From contig OMWK01000009.1 of NCBI GenBank assembly GCA_900314745.1, positions 28,595 through 92,594 on the forward strand: a stretch of 64,000 bases of DNA. Direction: 5' to 3'. Source of the stretch: an uncultured Eubacteriales bacterium. GTDB lineage: Bacteria > Bacillota > Clostridia > Saccharofermentanales > Saccharofermentanaceae. Below the pieces are notes generated by a model. That model did not search any database. It was not told where the DNA came from and worked only from the letters and a program-made list of their open reading frames with translations. Position 1 is the first letter of the stretch. Each line of letters opens with the position of its first letter. Position numbers and translations under genes: made by a program. Below, piece after piece: positions 9,753 through 17,968 of this stretch.

Positions 9753-10157
9753 ATGCGCAGAATTCTTTCAATCTTACAATGTTTAATTATGGTTTTTACC
9801 TTGTGCTCTTGTTCGGCATTAAGTTTCGAGACTGCTCCGGGTACCGAGTATGGCAGTTTTACGATAGAGAAGACTTCAAGCTATGACGGAAAGTATTATG
9901 CATATATGACCCAGCACGATCAGATGATCGTTGTTAATATTTATTCTGAAGATGACACCGAAGTGTTCACATTTGAGCCTTGCAGGAAGAGTGATTTCTG
10001 GGGTATCTGCTGGGAGAACGACAATTACAATCTGTGGGTTCAGTCAGGTGATCTTGGATTGATCTGCTATACCATGTCTGATGAGGTCTGGAGCATCGAT
10101 GATTCTGCAATAAGACCTGATTATATAATCAGCAAATGGGATAATTCGACCGGCTGA
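9753..10157 (+). CDS. Small predicted lipoprotein of unknown function
   Basis: A 134-residue protein. The ATG at 9753 is preferred because GAGGGAG lies 8 bases before it and because it gives a clean signal peptide: MRRILS, a hydrophobic core, then the lipobox-like FTLCSC. The mature part is short, acidic and rich in Tyr and Trp, with strands ending in STG. No conserved domain is recognised. It stands alone between a diguanylate cyclase and an HD protein. Likely anchored on the outer face of the membrane. Confidence 0.6.
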   Translation: MRRILSILQCLIMVFTLCSCSALSFETAPGTEYGSFTIEKTSSYDGKYYAYMTQHDQMIVVNIYSEDDTEVFTFEPCRKSDFWGICWENDNYNLWVQSGDLGLICYTMSDEVWSIDDSAIRPDYIISKWDNSTG

Positions 10158-10212
10158 ATCGTAAGTTGCGGAGGTGATGCGGAATATATTGGCCGTTTAA
10201 CCTAATTGCCTA

Positions 10213-10240
10213 TTGACTGGGTAGGTGTTTATACTAGAAT
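10213..10240 (+). promoter_or_regulatory. Vegetative promoter before the HD-domain gene
   Basis: TTGACT at 10213-10218, a 16-base spacer, then TAGAAT at 10235-10240. This matches sigma-A spacing and lies 29 bases before the start codon. Confidence 0.6.
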
Positions 10241-10269
10241 TATGTAAATAATTGATTGGAGTTATTTAT

Positions 10270-10866
10270 ATGATATTCCGCGACGAAGCCTTTGAAGTAC
10301 TGAAGAAATATAACAAGGAACCTTTCCATATACAGCACGCACTTACTGTTGAAGCTGTTATGAAGTGGTACGCGCAGGAACTCGGTTATTCAAGTGATGC
10401 AGACTACTGGGGTATCATCGGATTGCTCCATGATATAGATTTTGAGCTTTATCCTGATGAGCATTGTCTTAAGGCTCCACAGCTTTTACGCGAGAATGGA
10501 TTTGATGAAGATGTAATCCATTCTGTTTGTTCGCATGGCTACGGTATTACAGTACCTTGCGGTGAGACCATAGATGTTGAGCCTGTTCATGAGATGGAGA
10601 AGGTCCTTTTCGCAGCTGATGAGCTCACGGGTCTGATATGGGCCGCAGCTTTGATGAGACCTTCGAAAAGCACGAAGGACATGGAACTTAAGTCGTTGAA
10701 GAAGAAGTATAAGAGTAAGGGCTTTGCTGCCGGCTGCTCAAGAGATGTGATAGAGCGCGGGGCAGAACAACTCGGCTGGGAACTCGATAAGCTTCTCCTA
10801 ATGACTTTGCAGGCAATGGCTGCCAATGAGGACCTTATCAATTCACAGATGGCATCACTCGGGTAA
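10270..10866 (+). CDS. HD-domain phosphohydrolase-like protein
   Basis: A 198-residue protein whose core is an HD domain: the first metal His is in the QHALTVEAVM helix, and the paired HD is in GLLHDIDFELYPDEH, followed by CSHGYG. Such domains hydrolyse nucleotides or phosphoesters. The ATG at 10270 is chosen because TTGGAG lies just upstream. The C-terminal helices (LKKKYKSKGFAAG) resemble the small single-domain HD proteins of clostridia that are usually labelled hydrolase. It is followed 11 bases later by two tiny Cys-rich proteins on the same strand. Confidence 0.82.
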   Translation: MIFRDEAFEVLKKYNKEPFHIQHALTVEAVMKWYAQELGYSSDADYWGIIGLLHDIDFELYPDEHCLKAPQLLRENGFDEDVIHSVCSHGYGITVPCGETIDVEPVHEMEKVLFAADELTGLIWAAALMRPSKSTKDMELKSLKKKYKSKGFAAGCSRDVIERGAEQLGWELDKLLLMTLQAMAANEDLINSQMASLG

Positions 10867-10877
10867 AGGAGCAGCAT

Positions 10878-11099
10878 ATGAAATCAATCCTGATCAAAGA
10901 CACTACACGTGAGGAAAGAGAAGAGATAATCCGATCTTCTCTTGATTGTGGCGGCGGCTGTGAGAATTGTTCTTCGTGCTGGCTTGGTGGCGGAAGTCCC
11001 TGGGACATCTATCAGGATTATATTGACGGTAAGCGGGAGATTAAAGAGATCAACCGGGGATACATAGATGAGTACCGTCATGGCAGACAGATAAAATAA
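10878..11099 (+). CDS. Small Cys-rich protein, copy 1
   Basis: A 73-residue protein with AAAGGAGC as ribosome binding site. Its centre has a closely spaced cysteine cluster (CGGGCENCSSC), then DIYQDYIDGKREIKEIN. The next gene encodes a shorter relative with the same plan: Cys cluster, then Y-x-D-Y-I-x-G-(K/R)-R. Four clustered cysteines suggest metal or Fe-S binding, but the family function is not known to me. Coupled to the HD protein by spacing. Confidence 0.72.
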   Translation: MKSILIKDTTREEREEIIRSSLDCGGGCENCSSCWLGGGSPWDIYQDYIDGKREIKEINRGYIDEYRHGRQIK

Positions 11100-11109
11100 G
11101 ACGGATTAA

Positions 11110-11319
11110 GTGATCGATATGAGCTTGGCTCCGGACATACTTAAATCTACTGCTGAACAGCGCAGGGATTATATAAAGACAAAGTACCCGTGCATTGCTG
11201 ATTGTGATATGTGCGGCCTTTGTAAGGTGTTTCACGGCAAGGATCCTGAGGACGCATATGACGATTACATAATGGGAAGACGTTCATTTCAGGAAGTCTC
11301 TGAGGATTACAGATACTAG
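11110..11319 (+). CDS. Small Cys-rich protein, copy 2
   Basis: A 69-residue paralogue of the preceding small protein. It carries CIADCDMCGLC followed by AYDDYIMGRRSFQEVSEDY, aligning with the Cys cluster and D-Y-I-x-G-x-R segment of copy 1. Start is GTG at 11110 or ATG at 11119; neither has a strong ribosome site, so the N-terminus is uncertain. A terminator follows immediately. Confidence 0.68.
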   Translation: MIDMSLAPDILKSTAEQRRDYIKTKYPCIADCDMCGLCKVFHGKDPEDAYDDYIMGRRSFQEVSEDYRY

Positions 11320-11345
11320 CTCCCGGCAACAGGGAGTTTTATATT
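11320..11345 (+). terminator. Rho-independent terminator after the Cys-rich pair
   Basis: CTCCC at 11320-11324 pairs with GGGAG at 11332-11336, followed by TTTTATATT. The stem is short, but placement right after the stop codon supports it. Confidence 0.6.
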
Positions 11346-11506
11346 GTTAAAAAGCATTCTATGTTACACAGCATTTAGTGTTGTACAAATAATAAACGGA
11401 GATACTTGAACATTTGACTGCGGTTTGTTCTCTCATTTCCGGGGGACGCTTTTTTTCTTCCAGCCATTTACATTTCCTTTCTAGATGCTGATGGAATTAT
11501 ATCCGA

Positions 11507-11632
11507 CTATACATTTTTCGCCGCAGTCCAATCTGCAAAGAACTCTTCATATATATCGACAAAGGCACCCTGTTTGATGGGGTATTCGAGGCGTAAAAAC
11601 GGGAATTGTATTATTAATTGATATAATGAAGA
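11507..11632 (-). pseudogene. Probable gene remnant (C-terminal fragment)
   Basis: On the minus strand a 40-codon open stretch ends with TAG at 11507-11509 and reads like real protein: RLEYPIKQGAFVDIYEEFF then ADWTAA. It has no start codon and is closed upstream by an in-frame stop. It looks like the tail of a deleted gene. The parent family is not recognised. The rest of 11346-11679 shows no gene. Confidence 0.4.
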
Positions 11633-11679
11633 TTAAGAAAAATACCTCTTAGAACGATTTTGGATTACTAAAACTGGAT

Positions 11680-11922
11680 CTATTTGTTTTTAGGTGCGAT
11701 GTGGATGAATAAGAGAAGAATAGCAATAATATCGATACTTATAGTACTTTTGCCTGATTTCAAATCAGACGCTCGCACATCACATTCATTGCCACATGCG
11801 CATCGACAATGCCACATACGCTTGTGCTGACCCGAAGGTTGCACATAATCCTCCGCTCTGTAGAGGACGGTTAGCTTTCCGAATGTAGCACCAGATAAGT
11901 CCTCAAAACGACCTTGGCTCAA
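11680..11922 (-). pseudogene. Truncated phage-type protein (AP2/HNH-associated N-terminal domain)
   Basis: An 80-codon frame starts at TTG with a strong GGAGG six bases upstream. Residues 8-55 (ATFGKLTVLYRAEDYV, then HCRCACGNECDVRASDLKSG) match the short zinc-binding domain at the front of many phage AP2 and HNH endonuclease genes. Normally a Cys pair follows the SDLKSG motif; here the sequence switches abruptly to a hydrophobic run and stops. It is read as a deletion remnant. It lies 30 bases downstream of the large zinc-ribbon gene on the same strand. Confidence 0.6.
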
Positions 11923-11952
11923 GACACCCTCCTCACATTACTCAACTTCATC

Positions 11953-13899
11953 TTAATCGTTACTTTGGGATATATCATTGATATTATTGTATTTCCAACG
12001 AAAACCGCCTGCCGTTTTTTGTTTACCCAAACAACAAGCACTAATCTTAGAAGGACTTACCCCAACAAATTCTGCCGCACTATTAATCGAATCAAACTTC
12101 CGATTTGTCTCCAAACATATCACACCTTTTTTCTTCTTAGCAGTACGGTCTCTGATAGCGCAAGCCGGACAACCTCGTCCAAGTATTGATCGATTAGAAA
12201 TACGAGCTTGCCATGAATGGCCACATTGCGAGCATTTCCACCATACACTTTCCTTTGAACCTACGGAATAGTTATCAGGTGTCCTTTCACCATTTTTATC
12301 ATAATCCCATTCTTTAGATAAATCAGGGTTTCGTTCTATCAAAGATCCATTCTGTTTAATAATAGTGTTATGATGTTTCTCGGCTGCCTTAACCGAGCTA
12401 CAAACAGGGCAACCGGATTTCGCTTTTGTTCTGCTATAAATGGCAGCTTGCCACTCGAATCCACACGCAGAACACGTCCACCATACTTTTTTGTTACTAC
12501 AGACAGTTACTTCTTGAGGAGTCATTCCTTGGTTTCGATCTGTATTCCATTCGTTCGCCACTAATGGATCTTTGGTATATAAGTCATTAAAGCCCAATAG
12601 AACTTTTTGATTCGAACAATACGGACATCCAGTTCCATCAGAAGAAGTTCTATGCGCTATCGTTGCAGAATAACTATGTCCTAAAGGACATATCCACCAC
12701 ACTCTTCTTGAATTACAGTCGGATATGGTAGAAGGGTCCAATCCAAAGTTTTTCTCATAATCCCATTCTCTTACAATATCGGGATGTCTGGTTTTCAAAT
12801 CGTTAAATCCCGATAACGTCCTCTTCCCTGAACAATATGGACATCCTCTACCATATATTCGATGAGCTATAGTATCCTGCCAAGAATGATGTTTGCTGCA
12901 TAACCACCATACTCTTATGCCAGAACACTTAGATATATCATTCGGTGATAGTTTGCCGTTTTTATCACAATCCCATTCAACGGCTAACTCTGGAAACAAA
13001 TGACCAAATGAGTCTTCATCGTATGATTTTTCTATCATAGCTCTTATTTGGGGCATATCGCGATTTGCATCTACATCAAGATTATTAGTATCAAGAGTAG
13101 CTATCAACCATTCGATAGTCCTGTTAATATACCCTAAGTCGCTTTTGGGCGGTTCTGTTAAGTGTTCCTCGGAATACCCATCATCTAGCAACCCGATTTT
13201 GGGTTCTCTTATTCTGATAAGACGAATATTATTTGCTTTACATAATTCTGTTTTTTCTAGATCACGACTCCTATTCTTATGCCAGTGTTCGCCGTCGTAT
13301 TCTATAGCACAGTTCATACTCGGAATGTAAATATCAACATCTCGAAAACTATCGCCAAAAATCTTTGCATTCTCAACAACATCAATATTGCACTGAATTA
13401 AATAATAAACTATAGCCTTCTCTGGTAATGATACTCTATAGCCAGCATTACATTTAGGACAACCGCTACCCTTTACTCGAGATGAAATAACAGCTTTCCA
13501 TTCATGACCTCTTTTACAAATCCACCAAACCTTCGCATTGCTTCCATAGGAATAGTCTTGGGGGGATTGATTTATGTTTCTACTGTAATTCCATTCTTCA
13601 CAAAGGATTGGATTTGTTTCCAGCAAAGAGCCTTTTTCTCTTATCCTTGCTTTTCTAAAACTCTCTGTCTGCTTTTTCCTTCCACAAACTGGGCATCCAC
13701 ATCCGTTGTATGCCCTACTATATATTGCTGATTGCCAATTATAGCTGCACCTTGAACAGGTCCACCATACTTTTCGTTTTGAGCCAGCTGATAAGCTATC
13801 TGGTCTCAAATCTCCGTTTTTCTTATAATCCCACTCTTGAACCAAATGGGGATGGGTAACAGATAATGAATTATCACAAAGCCTGATCATATTTCTCAA
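11953..13899 (-). CDS. Six-zinc-ribbon (DUF4379) protein with internal nuclease-like domain and NUMOD1-like tail
   Basis: A 648-residue protein. Six repeats of about 60 residues share EWDY-x-x-N, then a VWW-x-C-x-x-C/GH core and a GCP-x-C pair: two before and four after a central domain at about residues 145-230. The central part (DVDIYIPSMNCAIEYDGEHWH, then IRLIRIREP) looks like a Vsr/DUF559-type PD-(D/E)XK nuclease. The last 50 residues (ICLETNRKFDSINSAAEF, GVSPSKISACCLGK, GGFRWKY) match the NUMOD1/IENR1 DNA-binding module of homing endonucleases. It starts at TTG 13899 (GGAG seven bases upstream) or ATG 13890. The gene is visibly AT-richer than its surroundings and sits by a tRNA gene, which suggests transfer. 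A DNA-targeting role, mobile or defensive, is inferred. Confidence 0.85.
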   Translation of the reverse strand: MRNMIRLCDNSLSVTHPHLVQEWDYKKNGDLRPDSLSAGSKRKVWWTCSRCSYNWQSAIYSRAYNGCGCPVCGRKKQTESFRKARIREKGSLLETNPILCEEWNYSRNINQSPQDYSYGSNAKVWWICKRGHEWKAVISSRVKGSGCPKCNAGYRVSLPEKAIVYYLIQCNIDVVENAKIFGDSFRDVDIYIPSMNCAIEYDGEHWHKNRSRDLEKTELCKANNIRLIRIREPKIGLLDDGYSEEHLTEPPKSDLGYINRTIEWLIATLDTNNLDVDANRDMPQIRAMIEKSYDEDSFGHLFPELAVEWDCDKNGKLSPNDISKCSGIRVWWLCSKHHSWQDTIAHRIYGRGCPYCSGKRTLSGFNDLKTRHPDIVREWDYEKNFGLDPSTISDCNSRRVWWICPLGHSYSATIAHRTSSDGTGCPYCSNQKVLLGFNDLYTKDPLVANEWNTDRNQGMTPQEVTVCSNKKVWWTCSACGFEWQAAIYSRTKAKSGCPVCSSVKAAEKHHNTIIKQNGSLIERNPDLSKEWDYDKNGERTPDNYSVGSKESVWWKCSQCGHSWQARISNRSILGRGCPACAIRDRTAKKKKGVICLETNRKFDSINSAAEFVGVSPSKISACCLGKQKTAGGFRWKYNNINDISQSND

Positions 13900-14153
13900 T
13901 CCTTATCTCCAAATGAAAGACTTGTGTTGTTAAACATGTTCTAATAGAACAAACTCTATCCTATATTCACAATAATCATACTCAGTATAACCGTTTAAGT
14001 AACTATTATTAGGACACGGATATTTTTTTACATAAGATATCCCTCAGGGAATTACTTTGATTATAAGCGTTCAATATTAATAATCTTTGAATGTGATGTC
14101 ACGATAATGTAGATGTATGCTTCAACCTTATACAAAAGTGAGATATGCAAAGG
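13900..14153. other. AT-rich intergenic stretch, nothing identified
   Basis: About 250 bases between the zinc-ribbon gene start and the inverted repeat at 14154. I find no open frame, RNA gene or convincing promoter apart from the GGAGATAAGG ribosome site directly before the zinc-ribbon gene. Confidence 0.5.
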
Positions 14154-14190
14154 CAAAAAAGAAAAACGGTCAGGTATCTCTTCCTGACCG
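14154..14190 (-). terminator. Rho-independent terminator, minus strand
   Basis: CGGTCAGG at 14167-14174 and CCTGACCG at 14183-14190 form a perfect 8-bp stem with an 8-base loop. Read leftward it is followed by a T tract (TTTTTCTTTTTT). It probably ends the tRNA-Ser transcript or a lost gene between the two. Confidence 0.8.
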
Positions 14191-14213
14191 TGTAATGGGC
14201 GCATCTTTTCTAA

Positions 14214-14235
14214 ATTGTCGCAAATTTGTCGCAAA
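14214..14235. repeat. Tandem 11-base repeat beside tRNA-Ser
   Basis: ATTGTCGCAAA followed directly by TTTGTCGCAAA, sharing ten consecutive bases. It lies about 75 bases past the tRNA 3' end. It could be a decayed attachment or integrase-end sequence; no integrase gene is present. Confidence 0.45.
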
Positions 14236-14309
14236 TCTCGTTTCCTTGTCTGCTCCTAAACCGCAGAAGCCTTGAAATTATTGACTTTTCACGACGCCCG
14301 TTTTAAATT

Positions 14310-14398
14310 TGGCGGAGATGGTGGGATTCGAACCCACGAGCCCCGGAGGGCTAACGCATTTCGAGTGCGCCCCGTTATGACCACTTCGATACATCTCC
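14310..14398 (-). tRNA. tRNA-Ser (anticodon CGA)
   Basis: On the minus strand the gene folds as a class II tRNA: 7-bp acceptor stem GGAGATG/CATCTCC, anticodon arm with loop CTCGAAA, a long variable arm (about 16 bases), and a T arm with GGTTCGAATCC. The discriminator base is G and the CCA end is encoded (14310-14312). The long variable arm and CGA anticodon identify serine. tRNA-Ser genes are frequent integration sites, which fits the accessory island on its 3' side. Confidence 0.95.
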
Positions 14399-14472
14399 GT
14401 GCCTTTGTAGCCATAATATTGTATATAAAAAAGAGGGAGAATTCAATCGAAGATAGTTCATCAATTATTAAT

Positions 14473-14501
14473 GAGACAATTTAGGCATTTTTTATTATAA
14501 T
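14473..14501 (+). promoter_or_regulatory. Promoter of the partner-switching operon
   Basis: GAGACA at 14473-14478, a 17-base spacer, and a perfect TATAAT at 14496-14501, 39 bases before the STAS start. The -35 is weak but spacing is ideal. Confidence 0.55.
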
Positions 14502-14539
14502 ATGCTAAGGAAAACCTATAAAAAGGAGATTTGAATAAC

Positions 14540-14836
14540 ATGGAATCAACTATGAATAGAGATGGAAATAAGCTTACAGTTGCGATTTCAGGTCGTTTGG
14601 ATACGCTTTCATCACCTGATTTTGAGAAGGAGATGACACCTGCAATCGAGGGCGTTGAAGAACTTGTTATCGATCTCAAGGATCTCGATTATATTTCCAG
14701 TGCCGGACTTCGTGTTCTTCTCGGCCTTGCTCAGACAATGGAAGATCAGGGCAAGATGGTTGTTACAAATCCTAACGATGCTGTAATGGATGTATTCAGC
14801 GTAACAGGATTTGACGATATCCTCACAATCGAGTAA
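14540..14836 (+). CDS. STAS-domain anti-sigma-factor antagonist (RsbV/SpoIIAA-like)
   Basis: A 98-residue single STAS domain. LDYISSAGLRVLLGL holds the conserved phosphorylatable Ser in the D-x-x-x-x-S-S-A-G-L motif, and the rest (GRLDTLSSPDFEKEM at the start, VFSVTGFDDIL at the end) is typical. In partner switching this protein is phosphorylated by an RsbW-type kinase and dephosphorylated by an RsbU/SpoIIE phosphatase; both are encoded directly downstream. The ATG at 14540 is preferred: AAAGGAGAT lies upstream at good distance, while the nearer TTG is too close. First gene of the operon. Confidence 0.92.
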   Translation: MESTMNRDGNKLTVAISGRLDTLSSPDFEKEMTPAIEGVEELVIDLKDLDYISSAGLRVLLGLAQTMEDQGKMVVTNPNDAVMDVFSVTGFDDILTIE

Positions 14837-14855
14837 TCAGAATACGGTATCTTAA

Positions 14856-16355
14856 ATGAGAGAATTAGATGTTCAGGCAGTTCCGGAGAAGCTGCCTGAA
14901 GTTTTGCAGTTTGTAAGTGAGAGCCTTGTCGAGATCGGATGCAAGGATAAGGAACGCAATGAGATAGAAATTGCGGTAGAGGAGATATTCACCAATATCG
15001 CCGGTTATGCGTACGATCCCGCGGGTCCTGCAATAATCAGGGTTGAGCTGTCGGATAATCCTCTTACGGTATCCTTGAGTTTTATCGACGAAGGCAAGCC
15101 TTACGATCCTCTCGCTAAGCCGGATCCAAATGTGAAGCTATCCTTGAAGGAAAGGTCACGTGGCGGACTCGGTATATTTATGACGAAGAAATTCATGGAT
15201 GAGGTCGAGTATGACTACAAGGATGGCCGTAATGTCCTGACATTAAGGAAAATGGTGTTAAGACAGCCGGAAGTAGATCTTACCAAGGCATTCATCACAT
15301 TCTTCCTTGCAACCATTCACGTATTTGTTGAATGTTCCACAGATGACCAGTTATGGTCAGGACTGCCTTATTTCTTCGATTCTATACTTGGCGGTCCATG
15401 GGCAGCTCCGATGTTCATATTCTCGATGGGAATAGGATTGGCGTTTACTACACGCAATAAACCGGTGGATCTGTTCGTCAGAGGCGTAAAGATCCTTATG
15501 GTAGGACTCATTCTTAATGTAATGAGGTTCCTGTTACCGTCGCTTTTGGGATTTATGATCACAAAGGATCAGGCATTCTACATTGATAAGCTTCCCTACA
15601 GATTCTTCGGTAATGACCTTCTGCAGTTTGCAGGATTGGCCATGATCTTTATGGCGCTGCTTAAGTATTTTAAGCTTACGCCATGGAAGATATTCGGCAT
15701 CGGCCTTGTGATGAACGGTGTCGCATGGCTTCTAAGAGGAACGTGGCTTGACAACATCATGGTCAATATCCTCCTCGGTCATTTCATAGGAGTAGATAAC
15801 GGGACAGAGCTGGTTATGTCTGATTTCCCGCTGCTCGTCTGGTTCCTTATGTATGCATCCGGTCTGGTGTTCGGCAGCTATCTTAAGGTTATGACTCCTA
15901 AGGCTAAGAAGAAGTTTTATATGCTGGTATCCTTACCTTGCTTCATAGTAACAACAGCGGTCTACATCATCGAATACTATATGGGATTCGGTATGATGGG
16001 CGGCCCAGGAGCAAATGTTTTTTATCATCTGACAACCCCCGAGGTTTTCTTATGTATCGGAACGGAATTCGCTATGCTTGGTCTGTGCTATTTTATCTGT
16101 TCCAAGTGCTCAAAGCGCGTTCTGGATGTTATCGAGAAGATAAGCCGAAGTGTTACGGTTGTCTATGTAATTCAGTGGACTCTTGTCTGGTGGGTTGCTA
16201 ATGTGCTCATTTACATCGTCAGGGGATCCAAGTATCTGCCTCCGTTGGTAAGCCTGGGTCTTGGACTCGTATTAAGCACAGCGTCGGTTGTGATCGCGCA
16301 GTTCTGGATGCGATTTAAGAAGAAGAGGAAGATAAGCAGTATTCACGGTCTATGA
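14856..16355 (+). CDS. RsbW-type ATPase fused to a membrane acyltransferase-like domain
   Basis: A 499-residue fusion. Residues 1-135 are a complete RsbW/SpoIIAB-like serine kinase ATPase: VEEIFTNI (N box), FIDEGKPYDP (G1), and RGGLGIFMTKKF (G2), ending DYKDGRNVLTLRK. From residue 140 to 495 there are about ten hydrophobic helices that begin VDLTKAFITFFLATIHVF and continue PMFIFSMGIGLAF. This resembles the acyltransferase-3/HGSNAT superfamily that moves acyl groups across membranes, and it is similar in layout to the protein two genes downstream. Anti-sigma kinases are normally soluble; here the kinase is tied to a membrane enzyme, and no sigma factor gene is nearby. It overlaps the phosphatase gene by 4 bases. 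Function as a switch on the membrane domain is inference. Confidence 0.85.
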   Translation: MRELDVQAVPEKLPEVLQFVSESLVEIGCKDKERNEIEIAVEEIFTNIAGYAYDPAGPAIIRVELSDNPLTVSLSFIDEGKPYDPLAKPDPNVKLSLKERSRGGLGIFMTKKFMDEVEYDYKDGRNVLTLRKMVLRQPEVDLTKAFITFFLATIHVFVECSTDDQLWSGLPYFFDSILGGPWAAPMFIFSMGIGLAFTTRNKPVDLFVRGVKILMVGLILNVMRFLLPSLLGFMITKDQAFYIDKLPYRFFGNDLLQFAGLAMIFMALLKYFKLTPWKIFGIGLVMNGVAWLLRGTWLDNIMVNILLGHFIGVDNGTELVMSDFPLLVWFLMYASGLVFGSYLKVMTPKAKKKFYMLVSLPCFIVTTAVYIIEYYMGFGMMGGPGANVFYHLTTPEVFLCIGTEFAMLGLCYFICSKCSKRVLDVIEKISRSVTVVYVIQWTLVWWVANVLIYIVRGSKYLPPLVSLGLGLVLSTASVVIAQFWMRFKKKRKISSIHGL

Positions 16356-17950
16356 GTAAAGGTAAACGTTTACATGGTATAAGAAGAAAGATCGTTGGAG
16401 GTCTTATTCTGTTTGCCGTAACTGTTGCTACGGTAGTTTGCTTTGTATCCGGTGATTACATTGAAAGTAAGATAATAGATAAATATGAATACGCAGGAAC
16501 TGCCGTAACGTCTCATATTGCAAGTGAGATCGACGGCGACAGGGTTTTGCCTTATCTTCAGACTCACAGGCCGGATTATTACTACAATAAGGTGCTTGAT
16601 GAGATCAATAAGGTAGATGAGATTTATGATTCTCTTTACCTCTATATCGCTATTCCTGACGAAGATAATGTTCTGTACATTTGGTCGAACGGATTCTCGG
16701 GAGAGGAAACCATCGGGTATACCACAGCGTATGCTGAAGGCGGCAAAGAGTGGATGGAGGCACGGATGGCCGGTGATAACTCCGAGCCGCTGTGCTTTGT
16801 CGAAGATCCGGAGTTCGGAAGCATTGCTACTGCCGCTACACCGATTTACAACAGTAAAGGTGAGGCCGTAGCACTGGTTCTTGCAGATTTCTCGCTGGAT
16901 GAGATCCGCACTGCCATATTGAGCAGTAATATAACTATAGCGATAATCTTATTCGCGATCCTCGCTGTTTTTACCGTTATATATTACTGGTTTATTCAGA
17001 AGAACATCGTTGATCCGGTCATGCTCCTCACCAATTCCGCGAAGGACATAACCGATAATCTGAATAATGATGAATATACTTATAACCTGGATATTCATAC
17101 CAAAGACGAGATTGAGGAGCTGTCCATAGCATTCTCCACGATGAATACGGAACTTCGCGATTATATCAAGGAGAATACAAAGATAACGACAGAGAGGGAG
17201 CGTGTCAGGTCGGAGCTTGATATGGCTTCGTCTATTCAGGCGAGTCAGCTTCCTACCGTATTCCCGGCTTTCCCCGAGCGTAAGGATTTTGATATTTATG
17301 CATCAATGACACCCGCTAAGGAAGTCGGCGGTGATTTCTATGACTTCTTCCTTGTTGATGAGGATCACATAGCACTCGTAATTGCGGATGTATCCGGCAA
17401 GGGAATACCTGCGGCACTCTTCATGATGATCTCGAAGCTCCTTATTCAGAGCAGAATGATGATGGGAGAGAGCCCTGCGGAGGCGCTCTCGAATACCAAC
17501 GCGCAGCTTATGCAGAACAACGCAGCGAAGCAGTTCGTTACTGTATGGCTTGCTATCTTCGACCTTAAGACAGGCAAGGGTGTTGTCGCCAATGCAGGCC
17601 ATGAGCACCCTGCAATCAAGAGAGCCGGCGGGCAGTATGAGCTTGTTGTATACAAGCATTCACCTCCGGTAGCTACCATGAAGAAGATGAAGTTTAAGGA
17701 GCATGAGTTTGAACTTAATCCCGGAGACACCCTCTTCGTATACACGGACGGTGTTGCCGAGGCTAATAACGCAGATAATGATCTTTTCGGCGCGGAGAGG
17801 ATGCTTGAAGCTCTTAATAAGGATCCCGATGCAAGTGCGGAAGATACCTTGAAGAATGTAATGGACGGAATCAATGATTTTGTTGCAGGTGCAGACCAGT
17901 TCGACGATATCACCATGATGTGCTTCAGGTATTTCGGGCCGCAGGATTGA
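16352..17950 (+). CDS. Membrane SpoIIE/RsbU-type PP2C phosphatase with Cache-like sensor and HAMP
   Basis: A 532-residue protein: membrane helix at about 12-32, an external sensor domain (about 35-188) with the Cache-type ATPIYNSKGEAVALVLADF segment, second membrane helix at 192-215, HAMP linker to about 275, and a SpoIIE phosphatase domain from 305. Catalytic metal ligands are seen in EVGGDFYDFF, VIADVSGKGIPAALFM and FDDITMM. It should dephosphorylate the STAS protein in response to an outside signal. It starts within the stop of the kinase fusion gene (ATGA overlap), so the two are translationally coupled. Confidence 0.92.
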   Translation: MSKGKRLHGIRRKIVGGLILFAVTVATVVCFVSGDYIESKIIDKYEYAGTAVTSHIASEIDGDRVLPYLQTHRPDYYYNKVLDEINKVDEIYDSLYLYIAIPDEDNVLYIWSNGFSGEETIGYTTAYAEGGKEWMEARMAGDNSEPLCFVEDPEFGSIATAATPIYNSKGEAVALVLADFSLDEIRTAILSSNITIAIILFAILAVFTVIYYWFIQKNIVDPVMLLTNSAKDITDNLNNDEYTYNLDIHTKDEIEELSIAFSTMNTELRDYIKENTKITTERERVRSELDMASSIQASQLPTVFPAFPERKDFDIYASMTPAKEVGGDFYDFFLVDEDHIALVIADVSGKGIPAALFMMISKLLIQSRMMMGESPAEALSNTNAQLMQNNAAKQFVTVWLAIFDLKTGKGVVANAGHEHPAIKRAGGQYELVVYKHSPPVATMKKMKFKEHEFELNPGDTLFVYTDGVAEANNADNDLFGAERMLEALNKDPDASAEDTLKNVMDGINDFVAGADQFDDITMMCFRYFGPQD

Positions 17951-17968
17951 TCATAGAAGGGGTATCAG

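Noticed and set aside
14154..14235. Complete attachment site of an integrated element at tRNA-Ser
   Set aside because: No second copy of the tRNA 3' end was found in the window and no integrase gene is present, so only a tentative repeat is listed.
14272..14484. Open frame reading GGDGGIRTHEP on the plus strand
   Set aside because: It is the antisense of the tRNA-Ser gene, a well-known false translation product, and has no ribosome site.
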